This document shows positions 43,450 through 51,024 of a DNA stretch of 64,000 bases, in pieces (positions within the stretch are counted from its first letter, which is position 1; every line of letters starts with the position of its first letter). The DNA comes from Verrucomicrobiia bacterium (lineage in GTDB: Bacteria; Verrucomicrobiota; Verrucomicrobiia; Verrucomicrobiales; DEV007), in assembly GCA_030427505.1 (NCBI GenBank), contig JAUICH010000001.1, forward strand, positions 434,001 through 498,000, given 5' to 3'. The position numbers and the translations under genes are program-made. The notes under the pieces were generated by a model. It did no database searches, was not told the origin of the DNA, and saw nothing but the letters and a program-made list of their open reading frames with translations.

Positions 43450-45699
43450 CTATTCTTCTTTTCTCCAGTGTTTGCCGACCATGCCTTTTTTGCGGACCTC
43501 AGCTTGCGGAGAAAGGTCGACCTCGGAGAAATCCAGGACATCGTCCAAAATGGTGCTGCGCCCGTGCTCGAGTTCGTTGGGGCTTGTTGGGGCGCGGCTA
43601 CCCGAAATGATGTGCGGTTGAATGAAAATGAGCAATTCTTCCTTGGAAATGCTCTTTTCCGTTCCGCCGAGGACCTTGCCCAGGACGGGAATCTTCCGCA
43701 CCACGGGAATTCCTGTCTCAGTTTTCTCCTCGCGTTCGGTAATGAGACCGCCCAGGACAATGGTGGAGCCGTGTTTCACGGTCACCGTGGTAAGCAATTC
43801 CTGCGTGCTGATGGTGGGAATCTCGTTTCCTGAAATGTTCTGACTGCCCACGATGTTGTCATTCAGTTGCGCGATCTTCAGGGTGACTTCATCGTCGGAA
43901 TTGATCAACGGCACGACTTCCAGTTTCAGCACCACGTCACGGTACTCGATGTTCGAAGTGATGGAGCCCGGATACTCCCCGGAAAGACTGCCGTCCAGCG
44001 TGGTGAGGGTGGAAATCGGTACCGCAATGCGTTGGCCGCTGGAGATGACGGCTTTTACATTGTTCTGTGCATACACGCTTGGGCGGGAAAGAATACGGAA
44101 GCGCGAGTCGCGCGCCAGCAGCCGCACCCAGGAATTCAAGGTGCCCATGTCTCCGTAGGCAAACTGGCCATACAAGGTAAGGCCGCGGAGGAGCGGGAAA
44201 TTTTCGAAGCTGTCCAGACCGCCGACATCCGTCAGAGGGCCGCCAGTGCTGTACGACCCGGCGCCGAGAATCTCATTGCCGTCGTCGAATTTGAAGGTTT
44301 CCAAGGTTTGCAGCGCATTCAGGCCATACTCCAGATCGTCCCCCAGGGTGAGCTGGCCGATGACGGTGGAGATGTAAACCTGCTTCGGCTCGATATCGAT
44401 TTCATCGATGAGTTTTTCCACGATCTCCAACTGTTCGGGAGAGCCGGAAGCAATCAAGCTGTTGTTCCGCGAGTCGGCAATCAGGAGAGTATTCCCAATA
44501 ACATAAGACTGCGGGCCGCCGTCCTCCTCCGGTTCTGAGAGGCGATCTGGGGCAGTGATTTGTCCGCCCGAGCCGCTACTGCCTGAGTACCCGGTGCTAC
44601 CTGTGGAAGCGCGGCCACTCTGCCGGAAGTCTGGCTGTCCCCCGGGCTGGGCGCCTTCCATGAGATCGTCGGGGGATTCGATATCCGTGTCCCGGGCTAA
44701 AGCATTGTAAGCCACTGGCAGATAGTCCAACACGGAAACGTAGCGGAGCTTCCGCTTCAGGAAGTTGATGCCGTCGCTCGGTTGATCCAGCGTTTCCACC
44801 AGGCCGCGGATGTAGGTGATGTCCACGGGCCGGGCGATTACCAGGACGCTGTTGGTCCGGCGGTAGGGAATGATGAGCACTTTGGGACCCGGAGCGGCAG
44901 TCCCAGCAGCGGAAAGATTGGCGGCAGGTCCAGACTGACCTCCCGCGCCAGGGTTGGAACCAGAAGCCGCCACGATGGGAGCGATGCCGGTTTGCGCCTC
45001 GTAAACGGAGCTGATGATTTCCGCTACCTTGTCCGCGTCCGCCCGCTGAAGCTTCACAAACTCATTCGACACCTGCGCGGGCGGCACATCGACATGAGTT
45101 TTGAGATCGATCAGGCTGCGAATGACTGAGGTGTTCTCCGTGATGACCACGCCTGAGGCGCTGCTCAGCGGAGTGATGGCGCCGTAGGGGTTCAGAGACA
45201 CCACCTGGGAAAAGGTCCGCACCGCTTCCTCGGGGGAAATGTGCTCTAGTTCCATCACATAGTTCACCACTGCGTCGGTGTCCGGCAGATCGTTCGGAGA
45301 AGCCACCACAGGCAGACCCTGGCTGCGGGGGCTTTTTCCAGAGGCGTAGTTCACCAGTTTCAACGTGTTCTCGTCCACGGGAATGAAGGCGTAGCCGTTT
45401 AGGAGCAGCACGCTTTCGATGAAACTGATCGCCTGGCCACGGGTCAGCATTTGCGTCGAGGTGACCGTAATGTTCGCGCCGGTCAGGTTGGCGTCCTGAA
45501 TGATACGTTTTCCTGTAAGTGCCTCGTAATAAGGGAGTATGGCGGATACCGGGGCGTTGGGAAACTCCACCCGCACGGAGGGCGCCTCCGGATTGGGAAC
45601 GCCAGGTGCGGGATCTTGGGCCCACAGCGGTACCGAGGCGGCCAGAAGAACCAGGGCCGCCGTCCACCAGCAAACGAAGCGTTTTTTGTGAGCGATCAA
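43450..45699 (-). CDS. Secretin (GspD/PilQ superfamily)
   Basis: 749 residues from a TTG at 45699, chosen because it begins a signal sequence (IAHKKRFVCWWTAALVLLAA, cleavage near LWAQD). The upstream frame reaches 45846 but runs into the divergent dinB gene. Several N-domains (about residues 30-400) with a Gly/Ser-rich linker and SEPEEDGGPQ insert precede the secretin core. The core contains STQELLTTVTVKHGSTIVLG, GLITEREEKT and VVRKIPVLGKVLGG, the VPxLGxIPxLGxLF-type signature of the outer-membrane ring. It forms a large gated channel for a type II secretion or type IV pilus system. No other secretion genes are in the window; the PEP-CTERM gene follows at 34 bases. Confidence 0.9.
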   Translation of the reverse strand: MIAHKKRFVCWWTAALVLLAASVPLWAQDPAPGVPNPEAPSVRVEFPNAPVSAILPYYEALTGKRIIQDANLTGANITVTSTQMLTRGQAISFIESVLLLNGYAFIPVDENTLKLVNYASGKSPRSQGLPVVASPNDLPDTDAVVNYVMELEHISPEEAVRTFSQVVSLNPYGAITPLSSASGVVITENTSVIRSLIDLKTHVDVPPAQVSNEFVKLQRADADKVAEIISSVYEAQTGIAPIVAASGSNPGAGGQSGPAANLSAAGTAAPGPKVLIIPYRRTNSVLVIARPVDITYIRGLVETLDQPSDGINFLKRKLRYVSVLDYLPVAYNALARDTDIESPDDLMEGAQPGGQPDFRQSGRASTGSTGYSGSSGSGGQITAPDRLSEPEEDGGPQSYVIGNTLLIADSRNNSLIASGSPEQLEIVEKLIDEIDIEPKQVYISTVIGQLTLGDDLEYGLNALQTLETFKFDDGNEILGAGSYSTGGPLTDVGGLDSFENFPLLRGLTLYGQFAYGDMGTLNSWVRLLARDSRFRILSRPSVYAQNNVKAVISSGQRIAVPISTLTTLDGSLSGEYPGSITSNIEYRDVVLKLEVVPLINSDDEVTLKIAQLNDNIVGSQNISGNEIPTISTQELLTTVTVKHGSTIVLGGLITEREEKTETGIPVVRKIPVLGKVLGGTEKSISKEELLIFIQPHIISGSRAPTSPNELEHGRSTILDDVLDFSEVDLSPQAEVRKKGMVGKHWRKEE

Positions 45700-45740
45700 A
45701 GAATGAATCGGCTTGGAAATCCGAAAATTTAACAAAATTA

Positions 45741-45754
45741 TACTATTTATAGTA
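45741..45754. promoter_or_regulatory. Palindrome in the dinB/secretin divergent region
   Basis: TACTAT, TT, ATAGTA (45741-45754) is a 14-base perfect palindrome in a strikingly AT-rich stretch (about 45720-45775) between two divergent genes, 55 bases upstream of the dinB start. dinB is often under LexA control, so an SOS operator is possible, but no known verrucomicrobial LexA box could be confirmed from memory. It may instead serve the secretin gene. Confidence 0.35.
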
Positions 45755-45808
45755 ATTAACGCCACTTCTTTTTCAAATTCCCCTCTGGCGGGGTAAGTTT
45801 CTCCGTTG

Positions 45809-46864
45809 ATGGAAGAAGGCCGGCGCAAGATTATCCATATCGACATGGACTGCTTCTACGCGGCCATCGAGATGCGGGAGCGGCCCGAACTAAAGGGCCT
45901 GCCCGTGGCCGTCGGCGGGCGGAAGCGGGGCGTCCTGACCACCTGCAACTATGAAGCTCGAAAGTATGGTTGCCGGTCCGCCATGCCCACTTTCCAGGCG
46001 CTGGAGCGCTGCCCCCACCTGGTACTGCTGCCGGTGCGCTTTGAGCTTTACCGGCAGGAATCGCAGAGGATCCGCAAGATTTTCGCCGAGTTCGCGGATC
46101 TTGTGGAGCCACTGTCGCTGGACGAAGCCTATCTGGACGTGTCCCACCTGCGGTCCAACCCTGAAGCCGTGGCCGCCGAAATTCGCGACCGCATCCGGGA
46201 AACCACTCAGTTGACCGCATCCGCCGGCATTGCGGCGAATAAATTCCTCGCCAAGATCGCCAGCGACTGGCGGAAGCCGGACGGGCAGTTCGCCATTCGG
46301 GAAGACGAGGTGGAAGCATTCATGAAGACGCTGCCCATCGAAAAGATCTGGGGGGTTGGCCAGCGCACCGCGGAAAAAATCCACCGCCTGGGTGTCCGGA
46401 CCTGTGGCGATCTTCAACAAATGCCGCTGGTGGAGTTGGACCGGCATTTCGGGAAATTCGGCCGGGACCTTTACGAGCTAAGCCGGGGCATCGATCACCG
46501 CAGGGTGAACCCTAACCGGGAGCGAAAGTCTGTCAGCAATGAGCGCACTTTCTTCGAAGATGTCACCACATCGGAACAGGGATTGGAAAAACTGACCCCT
46601 CTGATCGAGGAACTGGCCGAAGACTACCGGGACAAGCATCGCGACCGCCGCATCCGTGAAGGCTTCGTGAAGCTGAAGTTCACCGACTTCTCCATCACCA
46701 CCGCCCAGCGTTCCATGCAGGAGGTGGACGCCACGGAACTCAGAAAGCTGCTCCTGGAAGCCTGGGAACGCGGCGGCGGCCGCCCCGTCCGGCTCATTGG
46801 GGCGGGGGTGCGGTTCGTGCCTCTGGGAGAGGGCGAAAGCGGCGGTCAGATGCGAATGTTTTAG
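45809..46864 (+). CDS. dinB: DNA polymerase IV (Y-family)
   Basis: 351 residues from ATG 45809 (a TTG three bases earlier is in frame). The palm residues are IIHIDMDCFYAAIEM (Asp pair) and LVEPLSLDEAYLDVS (SLDEAY). TASAGIAANKFLAKIASDWR and KIWGVGQRTAEKIHRLG (helix-hairpin-helix thumb) follow. The C-terminal little-finger domain ends GESGGQMRMF, which could include a clamp-binding peptide (QMRMF resembles QLxLF). It performs error-prone translesion synthesis in the cytoplasm. The divergent neighbour is a secretin, unrelated in function, and the palindrome between them may govern damage-induced expression. Confidence 0.96.
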   Translation: MEEGRRKIIHIDMDCFYAAIEMRERPELKGLPVAVGGRKRGVLTTCNYEARKYGCRSAMPTFQALERCPHLVLLPVRFELYRQESQRIRKIFAEFADLVEPLSLDEAYLDVSHLRSNPEAVAAEIRDRIRETTQLTASAGIAANKFLAKIASDWRKPDGQFAIREDEVEAFMKTLPIEKIWGVGQRTAEKIHRLGVRTCGDLQQMPLVELDRHFGKFGRDLYELSRGIDHRRVNPNRERKSVSNERTFFEDVTTSEQGLEKLTPLIEELAEDYRDKHRDRRIREGFVKLKFTDFSITTAQRSMQEVDATELRKLLLEAWERGGGRPVRLIGAGVRFVPLGEGESGGQMRMF

Positions 46865-46891
46865 AGGAATCTGACTGTAGTCTGATTTTTC

Positions 46892-47752
46892 TTAGGAAGA
46901 GGGAAGCCGCCGCACGCGCAAGTCCTTCCAATACACGCGGGCGTCTTCCGGCCAGCTTTTATGGCCGCCGTGCACCTGGAGGCCGATGGCGCCGGTTTCT
47001 TCCACCACGGCGGTGGCTTTTTCTTTATCGAATCCGGGGTGCGGTGTGGTGGCGGTGTTCAGGCGGCAGACTTTCAGGCCGTTGATCCAGACTTCAAAAA
47101 TGGGAAATTTTCCCTTACCCGTGCAGCGGATTTTCATACGGTTCCAGTCGTCCGGTTTCCAGACGGCGAGCCACTCCTCCGGCGTGCAGGTTTCTTCGTA
47201 AACCCCTTCCGGCCAGTCCTTCGTCCGGCTGTCCGGGGCCATCTCCAGGGAATCCGGCTTATCCGGATCCTGGCGCGAAAACCCAAACGGCCGGAAGGGC
47301 ACGCTGTAGGCTTTCGTCTCCAGGCGGATGTGCCCCACGTTTCCGTGATCGTGGTGATCCACGTAAATCTGCCAGCCTTCCCCCCGTTCGTTCGTCCGGA
47401 TAAACACCCCGCTGTCCGGCCCCCAATCCGGGTGGAGAGAGAGTTCGAGTTCGAACTCAGAATAGCTTTCGTCTGTCAATAGGAGCCCTCCATTTCCTGA
47501 GCCTGGAGGGCCCTGTTCCCCAAAAAGCACGCCATCCTCCGCGACATCCCAGTGCCCGCCGTCTCCGTGAATCCAGGGCTCGGATTGCTTGTGCCAGCCG
47601 GTGAGATCCTTGCCGTTGAACAGGGAGACCCAAGCCCCGTCCGCGCTCGTTTTTGCTTCGTTGTCGCCGGCGAAGGTGGAGGTTATGGCGGGGTAAAATA
47701 AGACCAGCACCCCCAACAATGAGATGCCGAGAGATCGCCTAATAGGGTTCAT
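46892..47752 (-). CDS. Secreted DUF1080 (3-keto-disaccharide hydrolase-like) protein
   Basis: 286 residues from ATG 47752, which starts a signal peptide (MNPIRRSLGISLLGVLVLFY, cleavage near FAGD). The mature protein follows the DUF1080 pattern: WVSLFNGKDLTGWHKQSE, VLFGEQGPPGSGNGGLLLTD, FELELSLHPDWGPDSGVFIR, VGHIRLETKAYSVPF, DDWNRMKIRCTGKG and TGAIGLQVHGGHKSWPEDAR. The fold is a concanavalin-like beta-sandwich; some members hydrolyse 3-keto-glucosides. The His and Glu/Asp residues above are consistent with carbohydrate processing. It converges with dinB, leaving 27 bases between the stops. Confidence 0.9.
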   Translation of the reverse strand: MNPIRRSLGISLLGVLVLFYPAITSTFAGDNEAKTSADGAWVSLFNGKDLTGWHKQSEPWIHGDGGHWDVAEDGVLFGEQGPPGSGNGGLLLTDESYSEFELELSLHPDWGPDSGVFIRTNERGEGWQIYVDHHDHGNVGHIRLETKAYSVPFRPFGFSRQDPDKPDSLEMAPDSRTKDWPEGVYEETCTPEEWLAVWKPDDWNRMKIRCTGKGKFPIFEVWINGLKVCRLNTATTPHPGFDKEKATAVVEETGAIGLQVHGGHKSWPEDARVYWKDLRVRRLPSS

Positions 47753-47876
47753 GACAGGAGCTTTTGTAGGGGGCATGAATGATATGCTGGCGAAGCGGCG
47801 CGGGAGAGTCAATGCAAGGTTGGGCCCTGATGACGGTACCTAAGGGGAACCACGGGTGTGGAGAGAAAAGCGAATT

Positions 47877-48335
47877 TCAGCCGGATTCCTTTGGCGGCCA
47901 GGTGACACCGTCCAGCTCCCTGGGTAGCTGCGTTGGGTCCACCGGCCAGAAGAGTTTCATGTCCATGGGCTGCCCTTCCTCCAGCTCCGCGTCCGGGGCG
48001 GCGACAATCAGCCACAGGACCTCCTCTTCCGTGTCGTTAAAGATTTGGCGCATCTGGTCCGGGCCAACCAGAACGGCCCCATACTGGGGAACGGTCACAG
48101 TTTCGTCGCCAATGCGAATGCGGCCGGTGCCTTCGATGACAAAATAGAACTCTTCCGCCTTTACGTGCTTGTGCCAGGTATTGGCGCTCATGGGCGGAAA
48201 TCGCCAGAGCCTCGCGCCCAGGATCTGGCTGCCCGTGCGCTCCAGGAAGTCGGCATTGGGAATGTGCATGAGATTGGACGGCCGCCAGTGAAGGTCATCC
48301 GGAGTGATGAGGTGATAGCCTTGGATGGGAGTCAT
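47877..48335 (-). CDS. Cupin domain protein
   Basis: 152 residues from ATG 48335. The cupin metal motifs are visible: SANTWHKHVKAEEFYFVIEG (motif 1, with His-x-His...Glu) and GPDQMRQIFNDTEEEVLWL (motif 2, with Asn in place of the usual His). VPQYGAVLVGP links them. Such small cupins bind a metal and act as isomerases, dioxygenases or sugar-binding regulators; the substrate is unknown. It is followed 90 bases upstream, on the same strand, by a glyoxalase-fold gene, giving a set of small metabolic proteins. Confidence 0.85.
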   Translation of the reverse strand: MTPIQGYHLITPDDLHWRPSNLMHIPNADFLERTGSQILGARLWRFPPMSANTWHKHVKAEEFYFVIEGTGRIRIGDETVTVPQYGAVLVGPDQMRQIFNDTEEEVLWLIVAAPDAELEEGQPMDMKLFWPVDPTQLPRELDGVTWPPKESG

Positions 48336-48425
48336 GGTTGGGGAAGGCGGTGGTGCGGTATCGTGTGCCAGCATTGGGATCGCCCGATATGCGGCAGCTT
48401 ATTCCAAGCCCCGTCCATCAGATTT

Positions 48426-48788
48426 TCACTCAAGAAGGTAGCCATTGGAAATCTGGATGAGGTTCTTTGCCGGGTCGCGGGCGTTTGAAAATTCGTAGCC
48501 GGGGCCTTTGTGGATAACCCCGAACTTCAGACCCTCTGCCTCTTTCGCCTTCTTGAAGGCGGCAATGTCGTCCACGTCGAACACGATCTTCACGCAGGAC
48601 TGTCCAATGCGGTGGCCCTTGCTGGCCTGCAACAACACCAGGGAACAACCACCGGCGGGGGAGCGTAGCGTGATCTTGTCCTCCGTATCCATGTCTGAAG
48701 GCTGAAAGCCGAAGTGCTTTTGATAGAAAGCCGAGATCTTGGGCATGTCTCTGACATACAGAGCGATTCGAGTAATCGGCGGGGACAT
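48426..48788 (-). CDS. Glyoxalase/bleomycin-resistance (VOC) family protein
   Basis: 120 residues from ATG 48788. A single vicinal-oxygen-chelate unit: ITRIALYVRDMPKISAFYQK, then FGFQPSDMDTED, SLVLLQASKGHRIG, VKIVFDVDDIAAFKKA and GPGYEFSNARDPAKNLIQIS. The His and Glu ligands of glyoxalase I are not in the usual places, although His and Glu-like residues occur, so a dioxygenase, resistance or binding role is equally possible. It probably forms a dimer. It starts 20 bases downstream of the transglutaminase-like gene's stop and may be co-transcribed. Confidence 0.87.
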   Translation of the reverse strand: MSPPITRIALYVRDMPKISAFYQKHFGFQPSDMDTEDKITLRSPAGGCSLVLLQASKGHRIGQSCVKIVFDVDDIAAFKKAKEAEGLKFGVIHKGPGYEFSNARDPAKNLIQISNGYLLE

Positions 48789-48808
48789 GAGATGAACGGC
48801 TTCGGCGG

Positions 48809-49864
48809 TCAATTCTTTGCCGTGATGACAAGGCGGGACGCGGGATCGTCAACGTCGAAGAACACGACCGTTGTCCCATCTTCCAGGGTAATCGTGCCGT
48901 TCGGGTGGTCGAGTCCATCCAGGGAATGTGGGAAGTATTTCTCAAGAAATCCCAAGGGCACGACTGGCTGACCGTTGTGAGTCTCCACCAAGAAGAGGTG
49001 ACCCTTCGCCATGGGCAGGAAGCGGTCATAGTCCCCATTGAAGGAGTAGCGGACGCGGAAGCCGTTCTCATGCGCCAGAGAGGTCAATTTTTCATAGTAG
49101 GGAGAGTTTCCCGCCACAAAGGCCTGGTTCGCCACCAGGAAAGTACCTGTTGCCGTGTCCACGGGCAGGAGGGAGTCTTCCAGTTTGGAAAAATACTCCG
49201 TGGTCTGTTCCTTCCACTCTTCCCACTGAAGTGACATGATCATCGCTTTCGGATCATCCCCCTTATGGTAAGCAAACCGGTTTCCCGGCAAGATGCGCGC
49301 CTGGGGAGAATAGTCTTGGTAGAGCATTCTCCCGCCGGGGTCGAGCAGTGCCCACTGGCCCTCCACATACACCTCCAGGAACACATGGCCGGACCAAGCC
49401 GAAAAGGAGCGGTTTTCCTTGAAGGCATGAATCCAGGCGACATCCATCGTTTTCACCCAGATCGTGGGAATGCCCGCCGCTTTCAGTAGCACCCCGCAGA
49501 AGATGCCCTGGTCGGCACAGCCGCCATAGCACTGCTCATCCAGCACGGTATCGAAATTTCTCCAGGCATAGGCGGCGTCGCCTTTGTATTCGAGATTTTG
49601 GTCCATCCAATCGAGCACGTTCTGGATGGTGACGAGGTCTGAGCCGTCATTCCTTAGATCCGCCGCGAGAGAGCTGATGCGTGAATCGGTGCCGAGAGTG
49701 TCCTTGATCGCGAGATACTTTTCTGGCGCATCGTAGTCAATGTGATCGACCGAAGGATCTTCAGGAGCAGTGATGCCCGCGCTCGCGATGGTTGGGATTG
49801 CGGCTGCCAATAGGAGGCTGAGGTACCCAATACGAGGGAGAGCGATCATATTGTGATGGGGCAT
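48809..49864 (-). CDS. Secreted transglutaminase-like cysteine protease-fold protein
   Basis: 351 residues from ATG 49864; ATG 49849, five residues later, is an alternative start of the same signal peptide (LSLLLAAAIPTIASA). The active-site Cys is in DEQCYGGCADQGIFCGVL, the His in SAWSGHVFLEVYVEG and the Asp in QWALLDPGG, giving the Cys-His-Asp triad order of the transglutaminase core. It could be a peptidase or amide-forming enzyme in the envelope. The C-terminal 120 residues form a separate alpha/beta domain with no family match. The glyoxalase gene follows at 20 bases. Confidence 0.8.
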   Translation of the reverse strand: MPHHNMIALPRIGYLSLLLAAAIPTIASAGITAPEDPSVDHIDYDAPEKYLAIKDTLGTDSRISSLAADLRNDGSDLVTIQNVLDWMDQNLEYKGDAAYAWRNFDTVLDEQCYGGCADQGIFCGVLLKAAGIPTIWVKTMDVAWIHAFKENRSFSAWSGHVFLEVYVEGQWALLDPGGRMLYQDYSPQARILPGNRFAYHKGDDPKAMIMSLQWEEWKEQTTEYFSKLEDSLLPVDTATGTFLVANQAFVAGNSPYYEKLTSLAHENGFRVRYSFNGDYDRFLPMAKGHLFLVETHNGQPVVPLGFLEKYFPHSLDGLDHPNGTITLEDGTTVVFFDVDDPASRLVITAKN

Positions 49865-49953
49865 TGGAAAGGAGGAGGTTTTTTACGGAATGATACCGTA
49901 GGGAAATGGCAGCGTCCTTCCCTGTTGGACCGAAAGGATACCCTTCCTGGAGT

Positions 49954-50397
49954 TCAGGTTCTCACCTTAAGCGAGGGAACCCTGTAGTGCAGATCGCAAT
50001 GGTGGCATTCCACGATTTGCCAAGGAGTCGTGGCTTGCAGGTTCAGAGCGGCCTTTTTAGTGAGGTTGATCGTCTCGGTTTGCTTCATTCTCCGATGGCA
50101 ATGAGGGCACTTCGGTGTGGCCACCAAGGCGTTGTAGAGAATGGTCAGCACGAACCAGACAGCGCCAATAATGAAGACAACAGCCAGACAGTTCTGTAGG
50201 GCATCACTCGCCAAGTAGGCTTCCTGACGATAATAAGCCCAGCTGCCGGCAATGATCGGCACCAGAAAGGTAAGGAAAGCGTGGAGCATGTTCCGGTTGT
50301 GAAAACCCTTCAGTTCCGGAGGAGGGTAGTTCGGCGTCATGGGCTTGGATGGGCTGACGAGAAGCATTGTGTCCCGAGTGGGAAGAAGCGTCTCCAT
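49954..50397 (-). CDS. Membrane protein with C-terminal zinc ribbon
   Basis: 147 residues. Two hydrophobic segments (LHAFLTFLVPIIAGSWAYY and CLAVVFIIGAVWFVLTILYN) are followed by a soluble tail with KCPHCHRR and IVECHHCDLHY, a two-CxxC zinc ribbon. The layout (two helices, then CxxC ... CxxC) resembles each half of the duplicated protein at 52224-53081, although the sequences are not obviously close. Function unknown. It is monocistronic, with the transglutaminase-like gene on the same strand 89 bases away. Confidence 0.7.
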   Translation of the reverse strand: METLLPTRDTMLLVSPSKPMTPNYPPPELKGFHNRNMLHAFLTFLVPIIAGSWAYYRQEAYLASDALQNCLAVVFIIGAVWFVLTILYNALVATPKCPHCHRRMKQTETINLTKKAALNLQATTPWQIVECHHCDLHYRVPSLKVRT

Positions 50398-50531
50398 ATT
50401 AAAAAGGGTAGCCTCGCCAGAAAAGGAAAATTAACGGCCGCCAAGCCGAGCGAACTGAGAGACCCGGCCCGGAGGAAGCGCTAGATTTATCGAGTGGACC
50501 CTTTCAAAGGAATGTTCTTCATTAGGTCACG

Positions 50532-50975
50532 ATGGTCCAGCTGAGAGCGGTTGATAGAGAAAACTGGCGGGACTGTGCCAAGCTGGAACTGCACCCCGCG
50601 CAGGAGGGCTTTCTCGCGCCCAATGTCTACACCATTGCCCAATCAAAGTTTGAAACCATCCACCGCCCTCGGGCCATCTATGAAGGGGATACTCTGGTGG
50701 GCATGCTGTGCTTTTGTCACGAAGACGAGCCGGAAGACGACTTGGAACTTTACTGGTTGTTCCGCTTCATGATCGATAAGCGCTACCAGAACCGTGGGCT
50801 TGGGATCGCCGCGCTGGAGGCTTTGTTAGAAGAAGTCAGAACCCTGGGCGGAAAACGGCTGCGGACCATGCACCACCCCAAGAACGATGGCGCCGCGCGG
50901 GTCTATCAGAAATTTGGTTTTACGAAGATCGGCACGCTGGATGATGGGGACATTCTTTATGAGATGGAAGTATGA
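50532..50975 (+). CDS. GNAT family N-acetyltransferase (spermine/spermidine-type)
   Basis: 147 residues. The acetyl-CoA-binding motif A is FMIDKRYQNRGLGIAALEAL (R/Q-x2-G-x-G), preceded by YEGDTLVGMLCF and followed by RLRTMHHPKNDGAARVYQKF. This combination is seen in BltD/spermine acetyltransferase-like GNAT proteins. It probably acetylates a small amine in the cytoplasm. The last codons overlap a 12-bp inverted repeat (50957-50988) that would place a hairpin across its stop codon. Confidence 0.87.
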   Translation: MVQLRAVDRENWRDCAKLELHPAQEGFLAPNVYTIAQSKFETIHRPRAIYEGDTLVGMLCFCHEDEPEDDLELYWLFRFMIDKRYQNRGLGIAALEALLEEVRTLGGKRLRTMHHPKNDGAARVYQKFGFTKIGTLDDGDILYEMEV

Positions 50976-50988
50976 CTCCATCTCATAA
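50957..50988. terminator. 12-bp inverted repeat spanning the GNAT stop codon
   Basis: TTATGAGATGGA (50957-50968) is repeated in inverted form as TCCATCTCATAA (50977-50988) with an eight-base loop. The stop codon lies in the loop (50973-50975). No T-run follows, so it is not a classical terminator. It could stabilise the 3' end of the mRNA or mark a protein-binding site between the convergent GNAT and esterase genes. Confidence 0.5.
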
Positions 50989-51024
50989 AGCCAGGATTCC
51001 CGGCTCTCGCATAGGGACGGGGAG

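Noticed and set aside
45700-45846. Extended N-terminus of the secretin starting inside dinB
   Set aside because: It would overlap the start of the divergent dinB gene, and the signal peptide begins at the later TTG; the AT-rich palindromic DNA looks like a control region.
46865-46891. Short inverted sequence between dinB and the DUF1080 gene as a terminator
   Set aside because: The pairing needs a two-base loop or a mismatch, so a stable hairpin is doubtful despite the following T residues.
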